Both the position numbers and the translations under genes were made by a program. DNA of 34,677 nucleotides from Amycolatopsis pittospori (lineage in GTDB: Bacteria; Actinomycetota; Actinomycetes; Mycobacteriales; Pseudonocardiaceae). Below, piece by piece: positions 1 through 8,307 of the stretch; within the stretch, counting starts at the first letter, position 1, and each line of letters opens with the position of its first letter. The DNA lies in contig NZ_JACBXD010000078.1 in assembly GCF_013870525.1 (NCBI RefSeq), positions 1 through 34,677 on the forward strand. Direction: 5' to 3'. The notes beneath the pieces were generated by a model. It did not search any database. It was not told the DNA's origin and saw nothing but the letters and a program-made list of their open reading frames with translations.

Positions 1-5
1 TTCAG

Positions 6-71
6 GACAGGGTCCTGACCAGGGTTGAGAACCCCTAACAGGTTCTCCCCGGTCAGGGCCCTGTCTCTTTT
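6..71 (+). terminator. Intrinsic terminator of an upstream gene
   Basis: A 15-nt arm at 6-20 pairs with 51-65 with one G-U wobble. A GGG/CCC pairing and a nested 7-bp stem (GAGAACC at 27-33 with GGTTCTC at 41-47) continue the helix to a 7-nt loop. The U-rich run TCTTTT follows at 66-71. This is a classical factor-independent terminator reading rightward, so it ends a gene lying left of the window. In related genomes tyrS is often upstream, but nothing of it is visible here. Confidence 0.85.
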
Positions 72-88
72 CATGTCCAGGGACGGAC

Positions 89-94
89 TACAGT
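89..94 (+). promoter_or_regulatory. Probable -10 element for the TPR protein gene
   Basis: TACAGT fits the actinobacterial TANNNT -10 consensus and sits just past the upstream terminator. It predicts a transcript start near 101, about 60 nt before the preferred GTG start at 161. A TTG lies at 101, six bases after the hexamer, so a leaderless longer form is possible. I saw no clear -35. Confidence 0.45.
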
Positions 95-160
95 GGTCCG
101 TTGGCGCGCCCGATGGGTGTCGCCGGTATCGAAACTTTTTCAATAGTGGCAGGAGGCCAG

Positions 161-2119
161 GTGTCCGAGTTCGGTCGACGTGACTCAGATGATGGCGCGT
201 CCGGCCGGTCGGGCCGCCGGGACGAGAGTCCCCGCGGAGGCCGGTCTGACGCGCAGCGAGGTGACCGGCGTGGTTCCGCCGGCGGCAGGCAGGACCGAGG
301 TGGCCGCGACGGTGGCTACCAGGGCCGTCCGCGCCGTGACGACCGCGGAGCCCGTGGTACCGGCAGTTACCCCGGCAAGCCCGCGCGCAGTGGCGACGGT
401 CCTCGTGACCAGCGCTCCGGTGGCGGCGGCCGCTTCGCCGGCCAGGGACGTGACGAGAACCGTCCGCGCTACAACAACGACGACCGTCGCGGCCCTGGTG
501 CCGGCGACCGTCGTGACGACCGCTCCGGCGGCCGCGACAACGACCGTCGTGGCGGCGGCTACCACTCCGACGACCGTCGCGACAGCCGGGACAGCCGCGG
601 CGGTTACCGCTCGGACAACCGCGGCGGCGATAGCCGAGGTGGAGACCGCGGTGGGTACCGCGGCGGCGACAACCGTGGCAATGACCGTGGTGGTTTCCGA
701 TCGGACAACCGCGGTGGCGACAACCGCGGTGGATATCGCTCGGACAACCGTGGCAGCGACAACCGCGGTGGTGACCGTGGTGGGTATCGCTCGGACAGCC
801 GTGGCGGTGACAGCCGTGGTGGCGACCGCGGCGGATATCGCTCGTCCGACAGCCGTCCCGAGCGTCGTTACGACAACCGCTCCGACAACCGTTCGGACAG
901 CCGCTCGGACAACCGTTCCGAAGGCCGGTACGAGAAGCGTTCCGACAGCCGCCCGGCCCGTTCCGGCTACGGCTCGGACAACCGCGGCCGTTCCGACGAC
1001 CGCCCGTCCGGCAACCGCTACGAAGGACGCCCCCAGGGCAAGTCCTACGGCGACCGCGACAGCCGCGACAGTCGTGACAACCGCGGCGACGACCGTCGTC
1101 CGTCCTACCGCGACGACCGCGGCGGTTCGCGTTCCGGTGGCTACAACAGCGACCGCCGGGACGACAAGCGCGGCCCCTCGTCGAGCGATCGCCGTCCCAG
1201 CGGCGGTGGCTACGAGCGTAAGTCCTATGGCGACCGGGACAACCGTGGCGGCGACCGTCCCGACCGCAGGCCTTCCGGTGACCGTCCGGAGAAGCGTTAC
1301 GACGACAAGCGAAGCGACTCCCGCGGTGGCGGCGGCTACAAGCGCGACGACCGTCCCCAGCGTGACCGTTCCGAGGGCCGCAAGGACTTCCGTTCGACGC
1401 CTCGTACCGACGACAAGCCGGTCGACGACGAGACCTTGGCGCGCGAGCTGCTGTCGGCTCCGGAACTGCCCGAAGGCATCGAGTTCTCCGACCTCGACGA
1501 AGAGGTCCGCCGTGAACTCCGCACCCTGCCCAAGGCACTCGCGGAAACCGTCGGCAAGCACCTTGTCGCCGCGGGCGGTCTGATCGACGAAGATCCCGAA
1601 GCCGCGATGGAGCACGCCAAGTACGCGAAGGCCAAGGCGTCGCGGGTCCCGATCGTCCGTGAGGCGCTCGGCCTGGTCGCCTACCACGCGGGCCTCTGGT
1701 CCGAGGCGCTGTCCGAGCTGCGGGCCGTCCGCCGGATGACCCGGTCCGACGAGCACATCGCGATCATCGCGGACGCCGAGCGCGCCATCGGCCGCCCGGA
1801 GCGGGCGCTCGACCTCGCGAAGGAGGTCGACAAGGAGCGTCTCGGCAAGGCGACCCAGATCGAACTCGCGATCGTCGCCGCCGGCGCGCGCCGTGACCTC
1901 GGCCAGCTGGACGCCGCGGTCGTCTCCCTGCAGGGCGACGACCTCAAGGCGGAGAAGCGCGACCCGTGGAGCGCCCGGCTGTTCTACGCCTACGCCGACA
2001 ACCTCGCCGCCGCGGACCGCAAGGACGAAGCGGTCCGCTGGTTCCTGAACGCGGCAGAGGCCGACGAGGAGGACGAGACCGACGCCGCCGAGCGCGCCGC
2101 GGAGCTCACGAATGGCTGA
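161..2119 (+). CDS. Arg/Gly/Asp-rich low-complexity protein with C-terminal TPR-like domain (Rv1691-like)
   Basis: The protein is about 652 aa. Residues 1-420 are almost entirely R, G, D, S, N and Y, in repeats such as YRSDNRGG, GGDNRGG and DDRRG, and are predicted to be disordered and highly charged. Residues 420-652 form an ordinary helical domain (from about DETLARELLSAPELPEG) with TPR-like helix pairs. That domain matches the size and position of M. tuberculosis Rv1691. GTG 161 is chosen because AGGAGG lies at 151-156; TTG 101 and ATG 113 are in-frame alternatives. Function is unknown; RGG-type tails bind RNA in other proteins, so an RNA or ribosome role is inference only. The gene overlaps the next by 8 nt, indicating co-translation. 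The repeats create long false ORFs in other frames. Confidence 0.85.
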   Translation: MSEFGRRDSDDGASGRSGRRDESPRGGRSDAQRGDRRGSAGGRQDRGGRDGGYQGRPRRDDRGARGTGSYPGKPARSGDGPRDQRSGGGGRFAGQGRDENRPRYNNDDRRGPGAGDRRDDRSGGRDNDRRGGGYHSDDRRDSRDSRGGYRSDNRGGDSRGGDRGGYRGGDNRGNDRGGFRSDNRGGDNRGGYRSDNRGSDNRGGDRGGYRSDSRGGDSRGGDRGGYRSSDSRPERRYDNRSDNRSDSRSDNRSEGRYEKRSDSRPARSGYGSDNRGRSDDRPSGNRYEGRPQGKSYGDRDSRDSRDNRGDDRRPSYRDDRGGSRSGGYNSDRRDDKRGPSSSDRRPSGGGYERKSYGDRDNRGGDRPDRRPSGDRPEKRYDDKRSDSRGGGGYKRDDRPQRDRSEGRKDFRSTPRTDDKPVDDETLARELLSAPELPEGIEFSDLDEEVRRELRTLPKALAETVGKHLVAAGGLIDEDPEAAMEHAKYAKAKASRVPIVREALGLVAYHAGLWSEALSELRAVRRMTRSDEHIAIIADAERAIGRPERALDLAKEVDKERLGKATQIELAIVAAGARRDLGQLDAAVVSLQGDDLKAEKRDPWSARLFYAYADNLAAADRKDEAVRWFLNAAEADEEDETDAAERAAELTNG

Positions 2120-3101
2120 CGCCCTGTCGGCCGGGTACGACGCGGTCCTGTTCGACCTCGACGGCACGGTCTATCACGGCAGCAAAGTGGTCCCGGGCGC
2201 CCCGGAAGCCCTCCGGGCGCTCCGGGACCACGGCACGGCCGTCCGGTGGGTCACGAACAACGCCTCCAAGGCGCCCGCGGAGGTCTCCGCGCACCTGGAG
2301 GCGCTGGGACTGCCCGCCGACCCCGCGGAGGTCCACACGAGCTCTCAGGCGGCCGCCGCCCTCTTGGGTGAGCGGCTGCCTCAGGGCGCCGTCGTACTCG
2401 TCGTGGGCACGGAATCACTGGCCGCCCAAATCGAGTCCGCAGGGCTGCGGACGGTCCGGGAAGCCGGTCCGGACGTGGCCGCTGTGGTGCAGGGGCATTC
2501 CCCGGACAACACCTGGGCCGCCCTCGCGGAGGCGTGTCTCGCCATCCGCGCGGGCGCGCTGTGGGTGGCGACCAACGTCGACGCGACCCTGCCGACCGAA
2601 CGCGGTCTGCTGCCGGGCAACGGATCGATGGTGGCCGCGCTGCGTCACGCCACCGGCGTCGAACCGCTCGTGGCGGGCAAACCGGCCCCACTGCTGTTCA
2701 CGACGGCGGCGAAGGACGCCGGCGCGGAGCGTGCCCTGGTCGTCGGCGACCGGCTGGACACCGACATCGAGGGCGCGGTCGCGGCCGGGATCGACGCTCT
2801 GTGCGTCATGACCGGTGTCGCCGACGCGGAATCCCTGCTCAAGGCGACTCCCGAGGAGCGCCCGCGTTACCTCGCGGAGGACCTGACAGGGCTGAGCACC
2901 AGGGCGGATCTGCTCGAAATCGGCCCCAAGGACGGCTGGCGCGTCACCGCACAGGGTGACGTGCTCGAGGCCGAGGGTGAAGGCGACTCCCTGGACCTCC
3001 TGCGTGCCTTGTGCGCGGTGGCCTGGGAGTCGGGGATCACCGAGGTCCGTGGTGTGGGCGACACCGCCCGCGCCGCGCTCGGCGAGCTGCGCCTCGGCTG
3101 A
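2112..3101 (+). CDS. HAD-superfamily phosphatase, Rv1692-like (glycerol-3-phosphate phosphatase type)
   Basis: A 329-aa HAD hydrolase. Motif I is FDLDGTVYHGS near residue 15, motif II is the VTNNAS segment near residue 48, and motif IV is VVGDRLDTDIEGA near residue 217, so the acid nucleophile is the first Asp of DLDGT. A large C2-type cap lies between motifs II and III. The last 65 residues form a small extra domain (KDGWRVTAQGDV onward), as in the M. tuberculosis orthologue. Rv1692 was reported as a glycerol-3-phosphate phosphatase in glycerophospholipid recycling; that activity is transferred by family and position. GGAG at 2101-2104 is the ribosome binding site, inside the end of the upstream gene. 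Confidence 0.85.
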   Translation: MADALSAGYDAVLFDLDGTVYHGSKVVPGAPEALRALRDHGTAVRWVTNNASKAPAEVSAHLEALGLPADPAEVHTSSQAAAALLGERLPQGAVVLVVGTESLAAQIESAGLRTVREAGPDVAAVVQGHSPDNTWAALAEACLAIRAGALWVATNVDATLPTERGLLPGNGSMVAALRHATGVEPLVAGKPAPLLFTTAAKDAGAERALVVGDRLDTDIEGAVAAGIDALCVMTGVADAESLLKATPEERPRYLAEDLTGLSTRADLLEIGPKDGWRVTAQGDVLEAEGEGDSLDLLRALCAVAWESGITEVRGVGDTARAALGELRLG

Positions 3102-3111
3102 CCAGCGCTGC

Positions 3112-3117
3112 TAACTT
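3112..3117 (+). promoter_or_regulatory. -10 element for leaderless small gene and tlyA
   Basis: TAACTT is followed by exactly six bases and then the GTG at 3124, the spacing expected for leaderless transcription. It would let the Rv1693-like gene, tlyA, nadK and onward be transcribed independently of the phosphatase gene. Confidence 0.5.
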
Positions 3118-3123
3118 GGTGGG

Positions 3124-3366
3124 GTGCAAGACCACTTCCACCCCGTTCCGCGGCCGCCGCTGCCCGGCCCTCCGCCGGTCCCCGGGCCGCCGCCGGTGCA
3201 GGCCGACCAGTTCTCGCAGCAGGACACGGATCCGCGTGCCGGGATCGACGAGGCCGTAGCCGGTCTCGACGACCTCGCCGCTCTGCCGCTGTCGGAGCAC
3301 GTCGATCGCTTCGAAGCCGTGCACACCGAGCTGACGGTGGCGCTGTCCACCATCGACAAGGTCTGA
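3124..3366 (+). CDS. Small conserved hypothetical protein (Rv1693-like)
   Basis: An 80-aa protein. Residues 1-30 are very proline-rich (PRPPLPGPPPVPGPPPVQ). The rest is a predicted helical segment with GIDEAVAGLDDLAALPLSEHVDRF-type helices, kept short here to the core LDDLAALPLSEHVDRFEAVH. There is no signal peptide or membrane segment. The same slot between the phosphatase and tlyA in M. tuberculosis holds the small ORF Rv1693, and only the C-terminal half looks conserved. It starts at a GTG fitting a leaderless arrangement and ends 4 nt before tlyA, so the two are probably co-transcribed. I do not know its function; an adaptor role is speculation. Confidence 0.7.
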   Translation: MQDHFHPVPRPPLPGPPPVPGPPPVQADQFSQQDTDPRAGIDEAVAGLDDLAALPLSEHVDRFEAVHTELTVALSTIDKV

Positions 3367-3370
3367 CCGC

Positions 3371-4186
3371 GTGCCCAAACGCGCCCGCCTGGACGCGGAG
3401 CTCGTCCGGCGGGGTCTGGCCCGCTCCCGCGAGCAGGCGTCCGCCCTCATCGCCGAGGGCAAGGTCAGTGTGCGCGGGATGGTGGCCACCAAACCCGCGA
3501 CCGGTGTCGAGTCCGGCGCGCCCATCGTGGTGCGCGACGGCGACGACCCCGGCTGGGCCTCCCGCGGCGCGCACAAGCTGCTCGGCGCCCTCGAAGCCTT
3601 CACGCCACAAGGCCTTTCCACCGAGGGAAAGCGCTGCCTCGACGCCGGTGCCTCGACCGGTGGCTTCACCGATGTCCTGCTGCGCAACGGCGCCGACACG
3701 GTGATCGCGGCCGACGTCGGCCGCGGCCTGCTGGACTGGCGCCTGCGCACCGACGACCGCGTGGTCGTCCTCGACAAGACGAACGTCCGCAACCTGACGC
3801 CGGAGGATCTCGGCGGTCAGGTCGACCTCGTCGTCGGGGATCTCTCGTTCATCTCGCTCAAACTCGTCCTGCCCGCTCTGGCGGCCTGCGCGCGTGACGG
3901 CGCCGATCTGGTGCCGATGGTGAAACCGCAGTTCGAGGTGGGCAAGGACAGGCTCGGCAGCGGCGGCGTGGTCCGGGACCCGGAGCTGCGGGCCGAATCG
4001 GTGCTGGGCGTGCTCGCCGAGGCGGAGAAGCTGGATCTAAGCCTGCGCGGCGTCGTGGCGAGCCCGCTTCCCGGACCTTCCGGGAACGTCGAATACTTCG
4101 TCTGGCTTACCCGCGGGGCGGGGGAGACCGTCGGCACCGACGCCGAACGGCTCGTCCGGACCGCAGTCCTGGAGGGACCCCAATGA
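3371..4186 (+). CDS. tlyA: 16S/23S rRNA 2'-O-methyltransferase TlyA
   Basis: A 271-aa protein with an N-terminal S4 RNA-binding domain (about residues 1-60, LDAELVRRGLARSREQASAL) and an FtsJ/RrmJ-like methyltransferase domain. The SAM motif is LDAGASTGGFTDVLL and a catalytic-core segment is VVGDLSFISL. The family 2'-O-methylates C1409 of 16S and C1920 of 23S rRNA (E. coli numbering). Loss in M. tuberculosis causes capreomycin and viomycin resistance. The older hemolysin annotation is not needed. GTG 3371 lies four bases after the preceding stop, and the stop overlaps the nadK start as ATGA. The order tlyA-nadK-recN is widely conserved in Actinobacteria. Confidence 0.96.
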   Translation: MPKRARLDAELVRRGLARSREQASALIAEGKVSVRGMVATKPATGVESGAPIVVRDGDDPGWASRGAHKLLGALEAFTPQGLSTEGKRCLDAGASTGGFTDVLLRNGADTVIAADVGRGLLDWRLRTDDRVVVLDKTNVRNLTPEDLGGQVDLVVGDLSFISLKLVLPALAACARDGADLVPMVKPQFEVGKDRLGSGGVVRDPELRAESVLGVLAEAEKLDLSLRGVVASPLPGPSGNVEYFVWLTRGAGETVGTDAERLVRTAVLEGPQ

Positions 4187-5094
4187 GCGATCGCGAGGTG
4201 CTGCTCGTCGTGCACCCGGACCGGGACGCGACCCGGGACGCGGCACGCGAGGTTTCGGCCCGTTTCGCCAAGGCCGGTGTGCGGCTGCGGGTACTCGACG
4301 AGGACGTCCGGGAGATGCTAGAGGCAGACGGCGGGATCGGCGCGCCCTGCACGGTCATGGCGCCCGAGCAGGACCCGGCCGCCGGGACCGAGCTGGTGTT
4401 CGTACTCGGCGGTGACGGCACCCTCCTGCGGGCCGCCGAACTGGCCAGGCCGAACGGCGTCCCCGTGCTCGGCGTGAACCTCGGCCGCGTCGGCTTCCTC
4501 GCCGAGGCCGATTCGGACAAGCTGGCCGACACGGTCCAGCGCGCCGTCGACGGCGATTACCAGGTCGAAGAGCGGATGACCGTCGACGTGATGGTCACCG
4601 TCGACGGTGAGGAGACCGTCCACACCTGGGCGCTCAACGAGGCGAGCGTCGAGAAGAGCTCGCGGGAGCGGGTGCTGGACGCGCTCATCGAGGTCGACGG
4701 CAGGCCCGTGTCGTCCTTCGGCTGCGACGGCGTCCTGTGCGCCACTCCGACCGGCTCGACGGCGTACGCGTTCTCCGCGGGCGGCCCGATCATCTGGCCG
4801 GACGTCCAGGCACTGCTGGTGGTGCCGAGCAACGCGCACGCGATGTTCTCGCGGCCGCTGGTCGTCTCCCGTGACTCGGAGATCACCGTCGCCATCGATC
4901 CGGACGGTTCGCCCGCCGTCCTGACCTGCGACGGATCGCGGACCTTCGATCTTCCCGCCGGCGCGGCCGTACGGGTCACCTGTGGCCGGGTGCCGGTGCG
5001 GCTGATCCGGCTGTGGGAAGGCCCGTTCACCGACCGGCTGGTGCACAAGTTCTCGTTGCCGATCAAGGGCTGGCGGGAGCGACACGCCCGCTGA
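4183..5094 (+). CDS. nadK: NAD kinase
   Basis: A 303-aa enzyme making NADP from NAD with ATP or polyphosphate. The diagnostic GGDGTLLRAAELA motif lies near residue 70. The NEASVEK segment and CDGVLCATPTGSTAYAFSAG near residue 185 form the NAD site. Length is normal for actinobacterial PpnK. GGAGGG at 4171-4176 is a strong ribosome binding site six bases ahead of the ATG, which overlaps the tlyA stop by 4 nt. The stop is followed after three bases by a 57-nt palindrome, which may form the 3' end of this transcript. Confidence 0.96.
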   Translation: MSDREVLLVVHPDRDATRDAAREVSARFAKAGVRLRVLDEDVREMLEADGGIGAPCTVMAPEQDPAAGTELVFVLGGDGTLLRAAELARPNGVPVLGVNLGRVGFLAEADSDKLADTVQRAVDGDYQVEERMTVDVMVTVDGEETVHTWALNEASVEKSSRERVLDALIEVDGRPVSSFGCDGVLCATPTGSTAYAFSAGGPIIWPDVQALLVVPSNAHAMFSRPLVVSRDSEITVAIDPDGSPAVLTCDGSRTFDLPAGAAVRVTCGRVPVRLIRLWEGPFTDRLVHKFSLPIKGWRERHAR

Positions 5095-5097
5095 CCG

Positions 5098-5154
5098 ACG
5101 TCATGAACGGACCTTTCATAACGGATTTTGTTATGAAAGGTCCGTTCATGACGT
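5098..5154. repeat. Intergenic palindrome A (25-bp perfect arms)
   Basis: Arms at 5098-5122 and 5130-5154 are perfectly complementary around a 7-nt loop (GGATTTT). It begins three bases after the nadK stop. Each arm is itself a quasi-palindrome (ATGAA...TTCAT). The outer part, ATGAACGG, is shared with the palindromes at 17018 and 26266, while the inner part differs. There is no U-run, so it is not a standard terminator. It creates a false in-frame extension upstream of recN. Confidence 0.9.
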
Positions 5155-5185
5155 GGCGGGTGCGGGAACCGTCGGGGTGGGCCGC

Positions 5186-5191
5186 TACGGT
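5186..5191 (+). promoter_or_regulatory. -10 element of recN (leaderless)
   Basis: TACGGT lies seven bases before GTG 5199, consistent with transcription starting on the recN initiation codon. It supports 5199 as start rather than the upstream in-frame codons, which run through palindrome A. Confidence 0.5.
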
Positions 5192-5198
5192 GGGCGTC

Positions 5199-6995
5199 GT
5201 GCTGGCCGAGATGCGCATCCAGGGCCTCGGAGTCATCGAGGACGCCCTGCTGGAACTGCACGCGGGCTTCACCGTCGTCACCGGTGAGACGGGTGCGGGC
5301 AAGACGATGGTCGTCAGCGGGTTGCACCTGCTCTCCGGCGGCCGAGCCGAAGTGTCCAAGGTGCGAACGGGAATGCTGAAGGCCTTCGTGGAAGGCCGAT
5401 TCGAGCTGGGCGGCGCCGAGGGCGCCACCCGGATCGTCACCGACGCCGGGGCGGAGGTCGACGAGGACGGCAGCGTCATCGCGCTGCGCGCGGTCTCGGT
5501 CGACGGCCGGTCCCGCGCCCACCTCGGTGGCCGTTCGGTGCCGGTCGGCGTACTGGCCGACCTGTCCGAGCAGCTGATCGCGGTGCACGGGCAGAACGAT
5601 CAGCTGCGCCTGCTGCGGCCCGCCGAGCAGCGCGCGGTGATCGACCGGTTCGCTGGTGAAGCCGTCACCGAACCGCTGGAGCAGTACCGCGCTGTCCGGG
5701 ACGAATGGCTCGCCGTCGTCGCCGAACTGACCGAGCGGTCCACCCGCTCCCGCGAGATGGCGCAACAGGCCGACCTGCTGAAGCACGGTCTCGCCGAGAT
5801 CGACGCCGTCGCGCCGGAACCCGGCGAGGACACCGAACTCACCGAGCAGATCAAGCGCCTGGCCGCGGTCGACGAACTGCGGGCCGCCTCGAGCGCCGCG
5901 CACGCCGCCGTCGCGGGTTCGCCCGACGGGGATCCGGACGCTCCCGGGGCGCTGGGGCTGATCGGCGAGGCGACGCGCCACCTGACCGGTTCCGAGGACG
6001 CGGTACTGCGTGAGCTCGGGCCCAGGCTCGACGAGGCGTCGGTGCTGCTGTCCGAAGTGGGCACCGAGCTGGGCAGCTATCTCGAAACCCTCGACGCCGA
6101 CCCGGCGTTGCTGGAGAAGGTGCTCGCACGTCAGGCCGACCTGAAGCGGCTCACCCGCAAGTACGCGGCCGATGTGGACGGTGTGCTCGCCTGGGCCGAC
6201 GACGCCCGTCGCCGGATGTCCACGATGGACACCTCCGAGGAGGCGCTGGCCGGGCTGGCGAAGCGCCGCGACGAACTGGCCGTCACGCTGGCGGAACACG
6301 CTCTCACCCTGTCCGAGGCCCGGGTCGAGGCCGCCGCGGAACTGGCCGAGGCGATCACCGCCGAGATGGCCGGGCTCGCCATGGGCCAGGCCGAAATCGA
6401 GATCACCGTCGAGCGGCGCACGGTCGACGAGAGCGACACCCACGCGGTGAAGATCGACGGCAGGCTGGTGCACGCCGGACCTGACGGCGTCGACGACGTC
6501 GAACTACTGCTCCGCGCGCACAACGGCGCACCGCCGCTGCCGGTGCACAAGGCCGCTTCCGGCGGTGAGCTCTCCCGCGTGATGCTGGCGATCGAGGTCG
6601 TCCTCGCGCATGCGGACACCGTGCAGACGCTGGTGTTCGACGAGGTCGACGCCGGTGTCGGCGGCCGCGCGGCGGTGGAGATCGGCAGGCGGCTCGCGCG
6701 GCTGGCGCGCAGCCACCAGGTCCTGGTGGTCACGCACCTGCCGCAGGTGGCCGCGTTCGCCGATCAGCATCTGGTGGTGGACAAGGGCACCAGTGGCGGG
6801 GTGACCCGCAGTGGCGTGCGCGTGCTCGAACAATCGGAGCGCGTCGTCGAACTCGCGCGGATGCTCGCCGGAATGGAAAGCACCGAGACCGGCCGGGCGC
6901 ACGCGGAGGAATTGCTCGCCGTCGCCGAGGCCGACAAGAGCGCGCCCGACAAGCCCAAAGCCCGCCGCGGCGGAAAGCGCAAGAAGGCGAAATAA
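5199..6995 (+). CDS. recN: DNA repair protein RecN
   Basis: A 598-aa SMC-like ATPase of double-strand-break repair. It shows Walker A (TGETGAGKTM, near residue 32), a long central region of coiled-coil character, the ABC signature ASGGELSRVMLAIE, and Walker B/D-loop VFDEVDAGVGGRAA. The C-terminus ends in a basic Lys/Arg tail (KARRGGKRKKAK). GTG 5199 is preferred: it gives the family's typical N-terminus (LAEMRIQGLGVIEDA) and a leaderless promoter fits. ATG 5211 is a close alternative. The reading frame is open back to 5013 but that part overlaps nadK and the palindrome and is not conserved-looking. Confidence 0.95.
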   Translation: MLAEMRIQGLGVIEDALLELHAGFTVVTGETGAGKTMVVSGLHLLSGGRAEVSKVRTGMLKAFVEGRFELGGAEGATRIVTDAGAEVDEDGSVIALRAVSVDGRSRAHLGGRSVPVGVLADLSEQLIAVHGQNDQLRLLRPAEQRAVIDRFAGEAVTEPLEQYRAVRDEWLAVVAELTERSTRSREMAQQADLLKHGLAEIDAVAPEPGEDTELTEQIKRLAAVDELRAASSAAHAAVAGSPDGDPDAPGALGLIGEATRHLTGSEDAVLRELGPRLDEASVLLSEVGTELGSYLETLDADPALLEKVLARQADLKRLTRKYAADVDGVLAWADDARRRMSTMDTSEEALAGLAKRRDELAVTLAEHALTLSEARVEAAAELAEAITAEMAGLAMGQAEIEITVERRTVDESDTHAVKIDGRLVHAGPDGVDDVELLLRAHNGAPPLPVHKAASGGELSRVMLAIEVVLAHADTVQTLVFDEVDAGVGGRAAVEIGRRLARLARSHQVLVVTHLPQVAAFADQHLVVDKGTSGGVTRSGVRVLEQSERVVELARMLAGMESTETGRAHAEELLAVAEADKSAPDKPKARRGGKRKKAK

Positions 6996-7004
6996 CGCTC
7001 CGAA

Positions 7005-7050
7005 ACCGGGTCGACCCCTTCGTGGGACAACCGGCGTAGCCCGACCCGGT
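7005..7050. terminator. Weak inverted repeat after recN
   Basis: ACCGGGTCG at 7005-7013 is complementary to CGACCCGGT at 7042-7050 with a 28-nt loop, ten bases after the recN stop. There is no U-run. It might form part of the recN 3' end or steA leader; support is modest. The rest of 6996-7122 shows no gene. Confidence 0.3.
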
Positions 7051-7122
7051 GTGGGTTAATCGGCGTGTTTTCTTCGGCGTGGCGGACGCATATGGCCGCA
7101 CCGATTTGTCACTATCGGTCGC

Positions 7123-8307
7123 ATGAAGCTCACCGGCTTGCTCACGCGTAACCAAGAGGCCCTCCCCGGTATCACCGGCGTCGCCAGGGTCGACAGGCGT
7201 ACGCGCGAACTGCTTCGCCGGCTGAGCCCGGGCGACATCGTCGTCCTGGACCAGCTCGATCTCGACCGTTCGACGGCCGATGCCTTGGTGGAGGCCGAAG
7301 TCGCGGCGGTGGTGAACGCCTCGCCGTCGATCTCGGGCAGGTTCCCCAACCTGGGCCCGGAGATCCTGCTCGAGGCAGGCATCCCGCTGGTCGATTCGGT
7401 CGGCGGCGAGTTGCTGCGCAAGGTGAAGGACGGGACGAAGCTCCGGCTGCACGAGGGCGTCGTCTACATCGGTGAGCGGCAGATCGGTTCGGGGGTCCAG
7501 CAGACGCGCGAGAGCGTCGCGGATCAGATGATCGAAGCCAAGGCCGGGATGTCCACCCAGCTGGAGGCCTTCTCCGCGAACACGATCGAATTCCTCCGCC
7601 GGGAACGCAGTCTCATTCTCGACGGCGTCGGCGTGCCGGAGATCCGGGTTCCGCTGCGGGATCGCCACGCCCTCGTGGTCGCGGGCGGCAACGGTCACGC
7701 CGAAGACCTCAAGAAACTGAAGAAGTACATTTCCGAGCACCGGCCGGTGCTGATCGGTGTCGACGCCGGGGCGGACACGCTTCGCGCGCAGGGCTACCTG
7801 CCGGACGTCATCGTCGGTGACCCGCACGGCATCGGCGCGGAGACGCTGCGCAGTGGCGGCGAGGTCGTGGTCCCGGCACAGCCGGACGGGCACGCGCCGG
7901 GTGTCGAGCGCATCCAGGACCTCGGGATCGGCGCGGTCACCTTCCCCGCCACGGGTAACGCCGAGGATCTGGCGCTGCTGCTGGCCGACGCACACGAGGC
8001 GAGCCTGGTGGTGACCGTCGGTTTCCAGGCGACGCTGCGGGAATTCCTCGACCACGGCCGGTCCGGGTCGAATCCGTCGACGTTCCTCACCCGGCTCAAA
8101 CTCGGCACGAAGCTGGTCGACGGCAAGGCGGTCGCGACGCTGCACCGCAGCCGGGTGTCGATCGGCGCCATCGTCCTGCTGGTCGTGGCGACCTTGGTGG
8201 CCGTCGCGGCCGCGCTGCTCGTCTCGGACGTGGGTTCGGTCTACCTCGACTGGATCCGCGACACCTGGAACTCGTTCATCGCCTGGGGCAAGGGACTCTT
8301 CACGTGA
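7123..8307 (+). CDS. steA: Cytokinetic cell-separation protein SteA
   Basis: A 394-aa orthologue of Rv1697. The central part (about residues 190-300) resembles the thiamin pyrophosphokinase fold, with GVDAGADTLRAQGYLPDVIV followed by GDPHGIG where true kinases have a GDxDS motif, so kinase activity is doubtful. One transmembrane helix near residues 346-367 (IGAIVLLVVATLVAVAAALL) precedes a short tail. In Corynebacterium glutamicum SteA works with SteB, encoded next door, at the division site in the RipC-FtsEX cell-separation pathway. Here the stop overlaps the next gene's GTG by 4 nt, so the pair is translationally coupled as expected for partners. Confidence 0.9.
   Translation: MKLTGLLTRNQEALPGITGVARVDRRTRELLRRLSPGDIVVLDQLDLDRSTADALVEAEVAAVVNASPSISGRFPNLGPEILLEAGIPLVDSVGGELLRKVKDGTKLRLHEGVVYIGERQIGSGVQQTRESVADQMIEAKAGMSTQLEAFSANTIEFLRRERSLILDGVGVPEIRVPLRDRHALVVAGGNGHAEDLKKLKKYISEHRPVLIGVDAGADTLRAQGYLPDVIVGDPHGIGAETLRSGGEVVVPAQPDGHAPGVERIQDLGIGAVTFPATGNAEDLALLLADAHEASLVVTVGFQATLREFLDHGRSGSNPSTFLTRLKLGTKLVDGKAVATLHRSRVSIGAIVLLVVATLVAVAAALLVSDVGSVYLDWIRDTWNSFIAWGKGLFT

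Noticed and set aside
180..2167. Long open frames overlapping the TPR gene (467 codons on +, 660 codons on -)
   Set aside because: Composition is Ala/Val/Thr-rich nonsense from the GC-rich repeat read in other frames; the + frame at 161 has the ribosome binding site and a conserved C-terminus.
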